Assembly (NCBI RefSeq): GCF_032854445.1
Contig: NC_088300.1
Location: 64,890,984-64,950,983 of the forward strand
Reading direction: 5' to 3'
From: Liolophura sinensis
Taxonomy: Eukaryota; Mollusca; Polyplacophora; Chitonida; Chitonidae
DNA: 60,000 nt
Shown here piece by piece: positions 34,560 through 46,753 of the stretch. Made by a program: the position numbers and the translations under genes. The notes beneath the pieces are model-generated. The model was not told the DNA's origin. It searched no databases and was given only the letters and a program-made list of their open reading frames with translations. Numbering within the stretch: the first letter of the stretch is position 1; each line of letters opens with the position of its first letter.

Positions 34560-37500
34560 CTGTAACAATAACAATGCCATATGAAACACTTGACCATAGA
34601 AGCAAATGTGGACAACTGGCTGACTCGCATTACAAAAGAGCTATAAACTTCCATAAATCTTTAACAAATTCAACCTCAGTAAACCTGAGATAACTTCAAA
34701 GAGTTCGCCTGCATGACACACATGAATGCAAAACTTCAGCTCAATGCATGAAGAACTGAAATCGTGAATTTGGTAATTTACTGTAATTGATATGCTCACA
34801 GAGCATCAGCAATGAAACATCCCTCTTGCATCATTGTGCTTCATATGCAGGTAAAACTTCAGGTCAATACATACCATACTTTTTAAGGTACCAACTCTAA
34901 CTTTTTGTTTAACACTGATTCTAATACACAATACACTAGGTCTGGAATTCAGTAATTTTATGGTATTTAATAATTATATGCACACATCCATTCGATCATG
35001 GAATATTCCCCTCATGCTATTGTGCTCTACATGCCAGCAAACCCTGAGCTCAATACAGTAGTGCTTTTGAGACACCATCCTTAACATTTTGTTTAACACT
35101 GATTCTTGTACACAATACACTAAGCCAAGGATTCAGTAATTTAAGGTATGTCATATGTACACACCAAATCAATGATGGAATATCCCTCTCGTGCTATTCT
35201 ATTCTACGTGTGCAAACACTGAGCTCAAGGCATACCAGACTTTTTGAGATACCAGTATCCCTAACACTCTGTTTAACACTGATTCTTGTACACAACACAC
35301 TAAGTCAAGAATTTAGTAATTTAAGGTATGTCATATGTGCACACCAAATCAATGATGGAATATCCCTCTCGTGCTATTCTGTTCTACGTGTGCAAACACT
35401 GAGCTCAAGGCATACCAGACTTTTTGAGATACCAGTATCCCTAACACTCTGTTTAACACTGATTCTTGTACACAACACACTAAGTCAAGAATTTAGTAAT
35501 TTAAGGTATGTCATATGTACACACCAAATCAATGATGGAATATTCCTCTCGTGCTATTCTATTCTACGTGTGCAAACACTGAGCTCAAGGCATACCAGAC
35601 TTTATGAGATACCAGTATCCCTAACACTGTTTAACATTGATTTTTGTACATAATACACTAAGTCAGCAATTCAGTAATTTACGGTACTTAATATGCACAC
35701 CAGCCAATCAATGATGGAAATCCCCTTCGTGTTCTTTTGCTCTACATGTGTGCAAACCCAGAGCTCAATACCTGCAGTACTTTTTAAGATACCACCCCTA
35801 ACATTTTGTTTAACATTGCTTTCTCAAGGTACGACATAAGCTACACCTATACTTCATACAGGAGTGAAATCCACTGGTCACATGCTTGGAGTCTTTACAG
35901 AAATCATAAAATAACCTGCAAAATTAACAGTTGATTCTACACAGCCATTTCTGACTTGAGTCAAAATTTGAAATACGATTTTAGAGCTTATTTTTGGTGC
36001 CCAGAATTTTGACCACCTCATCCAGCTATATTAAGGCAAACGTGTACAAATTTTCACTTCCAGTACCAAAAATTAAGCAGTGAGATGAAGTTTTTACCCT
36101 AATTCCTCAACCTTTTTCGCATATGAAAGAGCAACTCTCGGTGCAATTTATGCGCCTTTCTAATTTGATTTTGTAGACAAAATATATTGGTTGGGCTGGT
36201 CAATTTCAGGACTTCACAAAAAGTATAATTTTATCAGTCTGCACAGATCAATGCCCTCAGGATACACTTAAATACGTATCTTGCAAACATGTGAAAAAGT
36301 TGAAGAATTACAGTGAGTCAAAAATGGCCTTGTGGAATCGTTCGCAGGGCCTTCCTCTATAAATACATGTATATCAAAACAAGTACCATGTAGGTGATCA
36401 AATTTGTTGAGGATTTATGGTAGTATAATGTCTAGTTAATTACTAAGCTATTTACCCAAGTCAACCAAGTTATACTGAGAAGAAACGTGTTATAAAATGA
36501 AACCAACCTTGTTCATATCCACTATTGTAGCTGTCTGAGATATGCTGCCTATATGGACTGTGGTCTGGAAGCCTTGCTTCAAACTCTTCTTGTGGAACAG
36601 CAAGTATATATCAGCTAGGAACTCTATACAACACTGGGGCTCGCTGCCAGGGCTCAGCAGCATCATACCCTAAAACAAAAATGGCCCAAATTCACACAAT
36701 TCTAGCGGCATGCATTATTCACTTGCTTTTTTATTTCACTGGTTTACATAAATGTAAATTTTTATTTAAAAGGAGTACGTGGGAAGGTCTGCGGATGTTT
36801 GTGGGTTTCCCCCTGTGCTCTGCCCGGTTTCCTCCCACCATAATGCTGGCCGCCTTTGGATAAGTGAAATATTCTTGAGTACTGCATGAAAAAAAAAACC
36901 CTCAAATAAATAACAAATAAATATTTAAAAGGATGGCAGTCGGGTTTTTGGATGAAGAAAATATTGTCCAGGGTAAACTGCCACTTTATGATATATAAAA
37001 TGCCAGAGAGAACTGTTTTCCAGCCTGTAATCTTTTGATATTGCTTATCAGCCTACTTATTTTTTCTTAATCAAACCAAGTATTAATTATCACACACATT
37101 TTAATGATCATTTCAACAAAAGATGACATATGAAACTTTGCAAAATACTGAATCGTTAAACACGTGACTTTATTCATTTATTTATTTGATTGGTGTTTTA
37201 CGCCGTACTCAAGAATATCTCACTTATACGACGACGGCCAGCATTATGGTGGGTGGAAACCGGGGGAAACCCACAACCATCCGCAGGTTGCTGACAGACC
37301 TTCCCACATATGGCCGGAGAGGAAGCCAGCATGAGCTGCACTTGAACTCACAGCGACCGCATTGGTGAGAGACTCCTGGGCCATTACGCTGATCTAGTGC
37401 GCTAACCAACTGAGCCACGGAGGACCCTTGAGACTTTATGGTTTAATCAAATATATAAATGAAATTGTTACGCGTTTCTTTGCTTTTGTATTATACTGAG

Positions 37501-40500
37501 TTGAGTATAAAGAATTAGGCTAGTCACCTTTCTGAGTGTCCGTCTATCACAGTCTGGTATTGACACTGTGGCCGTTTGTCCTGGCTGAATCACACGACAA
37601 GGGAGGCGATTTCGATGCATGGTGCGCACATTCACCTTCATAAACTCTCCATTCTCAGTAGGACCTAGTAACACCTTGTCTTCTTCACTGAGGATTCCCC
37701 TGTGAATAACATCAGTCCACAATCACACGTATTTAGTATACATTTAAATTAATTTTTTTTACAAGTACATAGAAATGAAAAGTTTAAAATATATTATACT
37801 TGAAAATAAGACCACTGAAGATCTAAATTTAAGACAACATTAGCTTGGTCACTTTGTTTGTTACGTGAACACAAAAGATATGAACTGTTCATGAAAGTGG
37901 ACCGCTTTTAACATCTGAGTCAACACACCTGTGTAACGTTCCCCCAACAACAGTCCCCACTCCCGGCACTGAATACACCTCATCTACCTGTAACATAAAG
38001 CAGCGTTGAACGCAGGATAGTCGATCAATATACAAATGAATAATTTTTTTTCCCAAAGCAAGTATGCATGTACAGAGTATACAACTACTAATGCAAGTGA
38101 TACCGTAAACACACAGTTCAATAAACAGTGTATACACCTGTTTCTGTAAACACACAGTTGAAAGTAGAGCATGGATATCTGTTACTGGAAGTGCTATTGT
38201 AAATACACAGTTGACTGTTTATAGCATGTATGTCTGTATCTGGAGGTAATGGCTTAAACTCACAACTGAATATAAAGTATGTATATCTGTTACTGGGGGT
38301 GATATTGTAAACAGAGTTTAATGTAAAGCTTGTGTATCTGTTACTGGAAGTGATATCGTAAAAAAATCAGCTGACATTACAGGATGTACATCTGTTACTT
38401 GAGGTGATATTGTAAACAGTTGAATGTAAAGCTTGTATATCTGTTACTGAGGGTGATATCTAAATACAGCTGAATATAAAGCTCGTATATCTGCTACTGG
38501 AGGTGACATTGTAAACACGGTTGAGTTTAAAGCACGCATATCTGTTACTGGAGGTGATATTGTAAACACATATGAATGCAAGCTCGTATATCTGTTACTG
38601 GAAGTGACATCATAAACCAACAGGTGACTGTATAGCATGTATATCTGTTACTGGAAGTGACACTGTAAACAAACAGTTGACTGTATAGCATGCATACAGT
38701 TGTATCTGTAACTGGAAGTGATAATGTAAACACACAGAACCAGCAGCACCATTCAACAACAATAACAATACCATTTATTAACTCACCTGATACTCTGTCA
38801 ATTCCTGCATACTCCTCTCTCTTTCTGACTGGGTCTTAAACGGGGAAACAACATTCAGGAACTTGGTCAGCAAGTTCAAATTCTTCCCACTCACTGAGGA
38901 TATGGTAAACACTGGGCAAATCCTGAAATAATAATATGTACAACAGGAACTTGATGCAACAAATACTGGCCACCAAAAATTTTATCTTTAACGATAATAA
39001 TATTTAATTCTCACTTTATCTGAGAACACAGTATAGTGCCAGTCTTTCCAGTTATTAAAGTAAAATATTTTTGACCAATGATCAAATTTAAACCATTTTA
39101 TTTTATCCAATTCAGTGAGTTATATTGATCTTAGAACGATGTTATGAAGTGTGGGAAGTAAAATGCAAGATCCATACATTTATATTTTGACCGCAATTCG
39201 GTTCTAAGCATGCATTTTTTAAGTGAGATTTTAGGGCGCATGCAGAATATTTTATGAAGACAATATGCCCACAAACCAGATGAAGTACCTTTCTGAGGCA
39301 AAGTTTGTGGCTGCAGTGATGGCATCATCTTCATCAGACACCCTGACTGGGATCTTACTACAGCCAGGAGACTTCAACAGTTTGTCTAGCTGTGAGATCA
39401 GCTTCTCCACAACCACCTTCTTACACTGGTCAATTTTAGTGACCACCACGATGACCGGTACTTTCAGTGCCAGAGCAAAACCCAGATGTTCTTTGGTCGT
39501 CCCAGCTGATGAAGAAGACAAACATCATTACAAATTTAAGAATTTAATTATCGATTCGAAATGGTAACTCGTGCAAAGGCAAGGCTGATATTTCTGGGTT
39601 ATTATTTGGGTTATTCTAAAGTAATATCAAAAATTCCACAGGATTAGCTGTAATCCACAACAAAACAATGGAAGACATTCTATCCAACCTGTCTAGTTAT
39701 CAACAACACCCACACTCCTTACCCAGTCCAGCATTGGCACTGACCACCAACATGGCGAAGTCCGGAGAATAGCCAGTCAGTCCCAGGATGGTGGTCTTCA
39801 GGTACTTGTGATGTCCAGCCAGATCAATCAGGGTGACCAGCTTACTGGAGTTCTCACAGATCTCCTCCATGGAGCGAGACTCGCTGTAGTTGACAATCTG
39901 TGACACATAATCGTACAAAAGGCTTCAACTTAAAGTTTCACATGAAAATTCATGATTTATTTCACCTGAACAATTTTGTTTTATTCCTCACTAATGTACA
40001 TGAACTTAATATAACTTGATGTAACAAATGATAAAATGACACACGGTTATTTTACTTCGACATAATTGTTTCCAGAGCTTTTATTGTCTTATTGGCTTTA
40101 CGACATTTTAAACGATCGGAATTGATCCGGACGACATCAAACCATCTATGTGCAGTTAGGAAGGCCCAGTGCTGGAGTTCTACTTTAAAACTAGAAACAG
40201 GATGACCGAAAGAAAACTAAGAAAACCTCAAAAGAAATGACAGGACCTCATGCTGCTTAGTTTGGCTTCATATAGATTGTTTCATAGGTCATTTGAGGCA
40301 TGCGTTGATTGCACTACTGATATATAGTTTGTATGTAGAAATCTAGCAATCAGAAGACAATGCAGTTTACATGAAAATCCAGTACTGCCGTAGTACCTGA
40401 ACAAGAGTATTTCTGAAAACAATTACCCGATTGTAATTAAACTTATGTATGCACAAGATTATAGGGAAGATGTAGCAGTCTGGGAGGAGATGCAAGGACA

Positions 40501-43500
40501 AAATCTGTGCATGAAAATGCACTGAAAAGTGCAAAGTCATAAACAGGGGTAAGAATGAAAATAACAACCACACTGCCATGAATTTTAAGCATGCACATGT
40601 TCAGATGATGGGCAAGATGTAGGGTAAGTTTCATCAAAATTTGGGAGGAGACGCATGGACAAAATATGAATATATGGACACTCTTACGTAAAGTTTTAAA
40701 AGGGGGTAATTAAGAAAAAATAGGTTTTTTCATAATGATTTAATCAATTAAGACAATGTAACACTAACCTCGCCTTTACTGTTGAAGCCCAGAATCTCAT
40801 GACTGATACTAGATGTCCTTCCCGACTGTATTTCATGTAAGTGACGGAATAGGTTAAGCCTGGCCCTTCCTCGCCCATTATCCAGTTGTCCCTGAGAGAG
40901 GACTCCCAGCAGGGTGCTTTTCCCAGCATCCACATTGCCTAGCACTGCCACACGCAAGTCAATGAACTGTTACAATACAAAAAGAAGCATACACACACAT
41001 CAAATAACGAGCAATAAGTCTATTTATATATGAACTGTTCTAACAGAGAAAGAGGTATTTTCACACAAAATAAGAACTAATCAATCTCTTTACTTAAGAT
41101 TGTAAATTTTTACAAAGCACACTTCCAGATTATCTCAGTGGTACAGCTTCAGTCGTATTTAATGTCAATATGCTGATTATACCACTTTGTACTCCAAATT
41201 TTTTTAAAGGGGTTAAACCCACTATCCTTCATTACATTTCAACACTAGAGGTCACACCAATTAAAATTACAGTAGGCAAAATTCAGCTTAGCCGAGGCAA
41301 CGCAACCAATCAGCAATGATTCAGTATCGATTTAAACCAGTGAAAAAATTGAACACTTGAAAACTATTCCACCTGCTGGTCATCTGGTACTTTGCGGACT
41401 AAAATCTCCAGGGCCTTCCTGTCATAACTACAGTCCTCATCCTCTACACTCCTCTCTCTCAGCACTGTCAGGCTTGCACCAAGCCTAGAAAAATGCAACA
41501 ATTACACAAATACTGCATCTGACCTAAAATTTGGCCCATGACTGTGTTACTCATTTTGCCTCATTCAATGAGTTCCCCTGATCTTAGAAGAGTGATCTGA
41601 GGTTTGTTTGGAAACTAGGATGATGTCATAGTAGACAAATGTAAGCTTGAGCACCACAAGTACATGTATAACTGTTATGGCCAATTCATAGGACAAATAC
41701 ATTATGACACTTATTTATGGTCCTTTAGTCAATGATAAGCATTCTTTCAGTCTCAAATCATCTCTTGACACATTCAAGAAATAAGACAACTCAGATATCT
41801 AATTGCATTATCAAAGCATAAATCACAGGTATCTACAACTTAATCCTTAAATCATATTTCAAGTTATAATGAAATCCAATATGCGACACCTCGTGTCAAC
41901 CACTGACGAAAATAAACAAACCTCTGTGCCATTTTCTGTAGATTGGTCAATGAGGCGTTGAGGTCACTCTCTGACAGCCCCACACACAGACCGTTATCCT
42001 CCACACCAATCTCGTAGATAGCCTCTCCATGACCTTCCTGGAGACGCCATTTCATCTGGGTGACCAGGTGCTCAAAACGGGACTCAGAGGGGTTCACAAG
42101 CTTTAACTACAACACATTCAAACAGTCACAGTTATATAAGGAGACTCCGCCCGTTGGTGGCAGAAGCAATCTTCAAATTCAATTTTCAATTCAGACATTT
42201 GTTTTTGTCAAGATTGAAATATTAAATTAAATATTTAATTCTTAATGTGCAGCTTATCATGTGCATACACATAAAAGTACAAACAAAGTTTTAAACTTTC
42301 ACTTTGAGGGGTAAAAATGGTTTCAAAGTACAGTTTTCTTAAGGCCCAAGCGGTCAGTCCAGAAATTAAGTAGCTTGCAGTGGTGACGTCAACAATGATC
42401 CTTGGTTAAAAAGAAATTTGTGAGGAACAGATCAAATTGGGGAGGGTGTAGGGGTGCGGAGGGGGTGCTAAGCTGGCCCATAAAAGCCATGCAGTATCTG
42501 TGTACATGTCACCTTGCCCACATTGTAGTTACATGGTTCACCGGCCTTATGTCACTTTGGGGGTGTTCACCGAGTTCTGAGCATGATCAACGATGACAAA
42601 ATTTCTGACAATATCCCACCATTGACAGAAAATATGCATAATACAGAGGGCTAATTAACAGGATGAAAGTATCCCCACAATGAAATTTTTTTAATAAAAA
42701 CTCTGGGGCATAATTTTATTCATTTGGCATAGGTACATAACATTTCTTTTATAGTTCCTTTTCGTGTACCCTTTCATTTAAATTTACCTTAATTCAAATT
42801 TATCTAAACAAAAGTATATTAGAAGTTATTAAACTTCTGATGTAAATTAACTTTTATGGCTTCTGATAATAAATAGTCAGGAATAAATTGTTATCTATTT
42901 TCTTGTTAAGTATATTCTGCCCTCAAAATTGAGGAGGGTTGTATGTCTTAACAACTACTCATTAGCTTGCACACTAAGGTTATGTCTTGGTCCCATAGCA
43001 TGACTGATAAAACTGTAGTACTGAGCATTAGTGTTCAACGCATATGACTAAAAGTTCAAAATCTCACCTTGTATTCCACATTTCCTTCTTCGAGCTACAA
43101 AACAAAACATGCTAGTTTATATTTCAGCACAAACATACAAGTGAAGTATCTCTAGAGTAGTGAGATCTCTTTCAGATTAAGTCATCTTGAAGTGCAAATT
43201 TCTTACAGGTGATATAAAGAAACAATCACAGGTCACAGAGTACTCTCTCACTGCCTATCTCAAAATTCAAACATTTGAATGCATTTAATTCTATTTTTAA
43301 ACAGTTCAGGTAGACACAAAGTACGTCCCAACAAATGTATTTGTTTGAAATGTACAAAAGAATACCAGCAGCCTTGGGGTGAGTTTAACCCCTAAGGCAA
43401 ATCTTCATGGGTGTTGATGACAGGTATGTGGTTACCATGACAACCATGCAAGCAGACAAATGTGTCCACCACAAATGAAAACTTTATGCAGAACACAGTT

Positions 43501-45160
43501 GGAGCTGTATCATGGAAATCATTTTGTGTAGTCTATACAAAGAAAACAGTTACCAGGTTAACATGACAACCGCGAAAATGGACAAATATAAGTCGTGATA
43601 CTTCGTCTTCTGTGTATCTATGTATCCAGAAAAATTAAATCTTTACACAGAATACAGTTGAAGTTATACAGCCCAAACATGAAATCATATCTATTTATAT
43701 AGTATATATAAGGAATATGCCTATCTGGTTAGCATGACCACTACGAAAATGGACAAACATGAATCGCCACACGTTGTCATCTGTGTATCTATGTATCCTC
43801 CAAAAATGAAAACTCTATGCGGGAAACACTTGGAGTTATACTCCAGACACGAAATCATATCTATCTATACTGTATATATAGGGAAACTGGTGATCTGGTA
43901 CAACAAAATACGCTCAGCCTATTAGCGGGGGCATTAAAAAATGGGCAAAAGTACATTTTCAAAGTTTTTTGCAGTCATCTCCCATAAATGACCAAAATTC
44001 AATGTATCTGTTTATGGACATCCTCTGTGCTTAAGTCTATAAAGTCATCTCTAAAGGGAAGTTTCTGTAAACTTTCGTTTTTGAAAAGAAAAATTTTAGC
44101 TGTCAAGTACCTATATGTAGGCCATATATTGTCAGTGTACTGAGCATTTTTTCGTCAATTCATACTTAATCTAGATAGGCCAGCATATGAAGAATGTACA
44201 ACTATATTGATAACTGTTATACATTCACTGAACAAGGCAAAACTAAAGAAAAAACCCTCAGAGAAATGCATACAAATAAATATAAAGGTTATGGATATAC
44301 ACTATGTAATCAGCCAATGCTGGAGAGAGAAACCGGCTCAAACTGTCACTATCTGATACTGGCAGGTCCATGTGAATCCATATGACCTGGAGAATTAGAG
44401 ATAAAGACACGATCATAATCCCCAACATGCTTATTGCATCAGATTTGCTGAAGAAGCATGCCAAGATGCATGTAACTGTTCTAGCTTATCAATGCCATGA
44501 CTGAAAAAGTATCAAAATTTTTAAAAAAGAAAATGAGATCGGTATATTATAACAGAAATCTATTAACCAGTGAATAGATTTCTGAACACAAATAAAATGA
44601 AATACAAACTGTAGTGATACTAAAAACACAAAACTTGCTTAATAACAGATTTTTTTTTAATTACACAACTATATCTCACCAACACCTTCTAAAAAAATCC
44701 TTTGAAAATTGGTTGAGAGCTGTTGCAACAGAGCTGAGCTTAATTCTTTCATTGAATGAATGGTAAGGCTGGAAAAAACGGGGGGGGGGGGGGTCTAAAT
44801 GCGGGGTCCTAAATAAGATGAGTAGTCAGGGATCCCACTGAGACTCAGTGAGAGGCCTTTTTGTTTCATTTTTCTGTTTCCCGGTGAGCAGTACTAAAGG
44901 TAAAATTCTAGGACAATTCTTTTGTGGACACAAAGTAAACACGGCAAAATACTGTCACTTCGTCAATCCCGCAAGCGAGTGAAGGGGTGGCATTGCAAGG
45001 ATAATATTTTGCCGCCGAAAGGCTTTGTAAAACGTCAGTCTGAAAAATCCTCCGCACAACAACAACAACCCAACAAGTCTGACATTCTTACCTCTGGTGG
45101 CAAAGATTCTGGCATTGTCTTGTCAGTCCCGTTATCAAATATTCCCAGTAAGTGATCCAT
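34398..45160 (-). CDS. GTPBP2: GTP-binding protein 2, complete 12-exon coding region
   Basis: The protein is a translational-GTPase-like factor of the GTPBP1/2 family, which in vertebrates acts with Pelota in rescue of stalled ribosomes. Coding exons, 5' to 3' on the minus strand: 45160-45092, 43094-43068, 42106-41922, 41484-41373, 40966-40769, 39897-39723, 39505-39289, 38922-38787, 37987-37929, 37699-37528, 36669-36508, 34559-34398. They join to 557 residues with all phases consistent; human GTPBP2 is about 600. Visible motifs: G1 GNVDAGKST (141-149), G3 DLAGH (222-226) and G4 TKID (278-281). Conserved blocks include [38 protein letters not shown] and [13 protein letters not shown] near the C terminus, where beta-barrel domains are expected. 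[25 protein letters not shown] and [12 protein letters not shown] favour GTPBP2 over GTPBP1. Confidence 0.94.
34690..35830. repeat. 180-bp satellite-like tandem repeat in the GTPBP2 last intron
   Basis: The landmark AATCAATGATGGAATAT recurs at 35167, 35347 and 35527, with a related copy at 35707, an exact 180-bp period. Two more diverged copies extend left, with landmarks near 34988 and 34805, giving about six units. The central three are almost identical and the flanks diverged, as expected for homogenisation by unequal exchange. Because 180 is a multiple of three, a 147-codon open frame runs through it on the plus strand. Confidence 0.93.
36099..36314. mobile_element. MITE family 1, most complete copy
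   Basis: The element is bounded by inverted repeats: left TAATTCCTCAACCTTTTTCG followed by CATATG, right CATGTGAAAAAGTTGAAGAA followed by TTACAG. Length is about 215 bp with no coding capacity. Related copies, all framed by the same ends, are at 5206-5396, 5552-5728, 12904-13120 and 31457-31614. This copy lies in the last GTPBP2 intron. Confidence 0.75.
36775..36925 (+). mobile_element. SINE family A, 5'-truncated copy
   Basis: It starts at TACGTGGGAAGGTCTGCGGA, contains CCACCATAATGCTGGCCGCC and ends AAATAAATAACAAATAAAT. The tRNA-like head is missing, as expected from truncated reverse transcription. Confidence 0.75.
37168..37427 (-). mobile_element. SINE family A, full-length copy
   Basis: Read on the minus strand it starts with a tRNA-like head containing CCGTGGCTCAGTTGGTTAGC (box A) and TGTGAGTTCAAGTGCAGC (box B-like). 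It has a GC-rich middle and ends in TACGGCGTAAAACACCAATC followed by an AAATAAA-type tail. About 260 bp. It lies in the GTPBP2 intron between exons 10 and 11. Other copies here are at 11327, 24457, 32375, 36775, 45358, 46597, 48727 and 18464. Confidence 0.85.
38165..38745. repeat. Minisatellite, about 50-bp unit, in a GTPBP2 intron
   Basis: About eleven diverged units share the core ATATCTGTTACTGGAAGTGA followed by TATTGTAAACACAGTTGAAT. It lies between GTPBP2 exons 8 (38787-38922) and 9 (37929-37987) and ends about 40 bp from the exon 8 donor. The minus-strand open frames in it are repeat artefacts. Confidence 0.9.
39289..39897 (-). CDS. GTPBP2: GTPBP2 G3 and G4 exons (39897-39723, 39505-39289)
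   Basis: The first exon encodes [19 protein letters not shown], then [20 protein letters not shown], containing the G3 DxxG motif. The second starts within a split Ala codon and encodes [20 protein letters not shown], then TKID (G4), and ends at ...AATNFASE plus two bases. Between the exons [16 protein letters not shown] is restored, a signature that separates GTPBP2 from many other GTPases. Confidence 0.95.
40769..40966 (-). CDS. GTPBP2: GTPBP2 P-loop exon
   Basis: This phase 0/0 exon of 66 codons holds the G1/P-loop GNVDAGKST and the conserved [20 protein letters not shown] block of switch I, followed by [11 protein letters not shown]. The donor is GTTAGT, a weak but usable GT site. Confidence 0.95.
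43068..43094 (-). CDS. GTPBP2: GTPBP2 27-nt micro-exon
   Basis: Nine codons, LEEGNVEYK, are flanked by TTTTGTAG and GTGAGA. The exon is phase 0 on both sides, so skipping it would remove nine residues without a frameshift. It is too short to be found by ORF scanning and was identified from family conservation of the EDGN-EYK block. Confidence 0.88.
43415..43900. repeat. Diverged tandem repeat, about three units, in GTPBP2 intron 1
   Basis: The segment with CATGACAACCGCGAAAATGG, GTGTATCTATGTATCC and GAAATCATATCTAT recurs with start landmarks near 43437, 43562 and 43733. Spacing is uneven (about 126 and 171 bp), with indels between units. Confidence 0.8.
45092..45160 (-). CDS. GTPBP2: GTPBP2 first coding exon
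   Basis: The start codon at 45160-45158 opens [23 protein letters not shown] and ends phase 0 at a GTAAGA donor. It joins a 27-nt micro-exon at 43068-43094 (LEEGNVEYK), which continues into [20 protein letters not shown] at 42106. The [18 protein letters not shown] order matches the family N terminus. This protein lacks the longer N-terminal extension known in vertebrate GTPBP2, unless an upstream exon was missed. Confidence 0.85.
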
Positions 45161-45300
45161 CGTGAATGTCTGCGTTATGATGCACTGATCTGAAGAGCGA
45201 TCGTGCATCAGTCTCGAGTCTAAGGCATTGTTATTGTTGTGAAATTTCCTCAGCTGTCATCAGCCTCAGTTCCAGCCATCTTTCGCCTGACAGTGCCCGG
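45161..45300 (-). promoter_or_regulatory. Possible GTPBP2 5' UTR / promoter-proximal segment
   Basis: Directly upstream of the start codon, the minus strand contains GCGAAAGATGGCTGGAACTG near 45285-45266. This includes AAGATGGCTG, a YY1-like motif often found just downstream of transcription starts in animals. No TATA box was recognised. The assignment is from motif and position only. Confidence 0.35.
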
Positions 45301-45357
45301 ATACAAGGGGCGATAACCCGTCAGAAAAATCACACTTTGCTTGGTGTTGTTAGATGC

Positions 45358-45628
45358 TTATATTTGTTTGATTAGTGTTTTACGCCGTACTCAAGAATAT
45401 GTCACCGATACGGCGGCGGTCAGCATTATGGTGGTATGAAATCGGACAGAGCCCGCGGAAAACCCACCACTATCTGCAGGTTACTGGCTTCCTCTCCGGT
45501 CGTACATGGGAAGGTTACACTCTAACACTGGACTTGAACTTGAGCTGGACTTGAACTCACAGCGATCGCATTGTCTCCTGTGACACTGCGCCGCGCTGGC
45601 GTGCTAACCACCTAACCCTCGAGATGCC
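45358..45628 (-). mobile_element. SINE family A copy upstream of GTPBP2
   Basis: On the plus strand it reads GTTTTACGCCGTACTCAAGA near its 3' side and ends TGCTAACCACCTAACCCTCG at its head. It contains a small internal duplication (CTGGACTTGAACTTGAGCTG). It lies about 200 bp upstream of the GTPBP2 start codon, so it is near the promoter. Confidence 0.75.
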
Positions 45629-46596
45629 ATTGGTAATTGCTGCTGTCGTCAGTTTCTTATCCGTTATGATAAATCAGATGTTATTCCTTTTCTAAACCAG
45701 CACCGTACATTTAATAAATAAATTTCCTAGGACAGGAATAAAATGAAGATTGGAGATGAGTTTCTTCAGGACACAGGTTTCCATCGCGAGCCCAGAAGCA
45801 GTCTGAATAAGCCAGCGTCATGTAAGCCCAGGCAGTCCAAAAGTCCACTGGAAATTTATTGAACCAGTCTTTGAAGGTTAAGACCAGTCTTACCAAATAG
45901 AAATTAAAATACGTCGTAGTCTAGATTAAGTTCAAGTTAATACTATATAGGCTACATAGGCTTGAATGTTAACTTTGCCTGCGTGACTACTATATGGGAC
46001 TAATATAATCTGTTATATTAGTGCCAGAGACATAGAGTCAAAATGAATTGGCGCCTAAATAACTGTTTTCGCCACAAGTTTACACACATTTTATATTTAC
46101 TTTTCTGTGCGAAAATAGCTGCTTTCACCTTTATTTGCTAACAATGTTAAAACAAATAATAATGGTGAACTTGAATGAAATTCGGCTTAAATCAAACCTA
46201 CCGACATCGAGTATGGGACCTACTCGTATTAATCGACACCGGGTCAACTCATATTACGAAATGTTCCGGCCACGCCCTAAACTTGGAAACAGGGCCTAGT
46301 CTTGACATGTATAATAACTAACATGAATTATAAGGATGTGTTGTCAAAGGCATCAAATCTCATGCAATCGCTGAAGCTGCAGTTTTTCTTACGCAGCCTG
46401 TTGAAATGTCTGCGGAGGAGTAAGTGTACAGTGAATCTAGCTTTCACCACTTTGCCATGACATAAAATTAACCCATATAGGAGATGGAAAGAGACTGGCT
46501 CTTCAAAGATATAGGAGCTACCGGTAATATGTAACATGTGGAACTTTCAGAATTCAAGATTTTACTACTACCGGTACACATTTAACCATTGCCCTA

Positions 46597-46753
46597 TTTA
46601 CTTATTTATTCGATTGCCGTTTAACGGCGTACTCAAAAATATTTCACTTACACGACGGCGGCCCAGGTGAAACGCACGACCATCCGCAGCTTGCTGCAAG
46701 ACCTTCACATGTATGGCCGTACTGGCGTGCTAACGCCGACCACGGAGACCCCC
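46597..46753 (-). mobile_element. SINE family A, internally deleted copy
   Basis: Both ends are recognisable (TTATTCGATTGCCGTTTAAC at one side, GACCACGGAGACCCCC at the other), but about 100 bp of the middle is absent. Confidence 0.65.

Noticed and set aside
35210-35653. 147-codon open frame on the plus strand
   Set aside because: It is a by-product of the 180-bp repeat, whose period is a multiple of three. The translation simply repeats the same 60 residues, and it lies in a GTPBP2 intron on the other strand.
38787-38922. Apparent frameshift in the GTPBP2 exon encoding [16 protein letters not shown]
   Set aside because: It came from a misjoined pair of bases during hand translation. On recheck the exon is 136 nt, reads [14 protein letters not shown] in frame and joins VDEVYSVPG in phase 0.
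39289-40966. Assignment of the GTPase to GTPBP1 instead of GTPBP2
   Set aside because: [24 protein letters not shown] and the [10 protein letters not shown] block fit GTPBP2 better. GTPBP1 has HEKYL and lacks the VGGTL form. The call still needs a tree.
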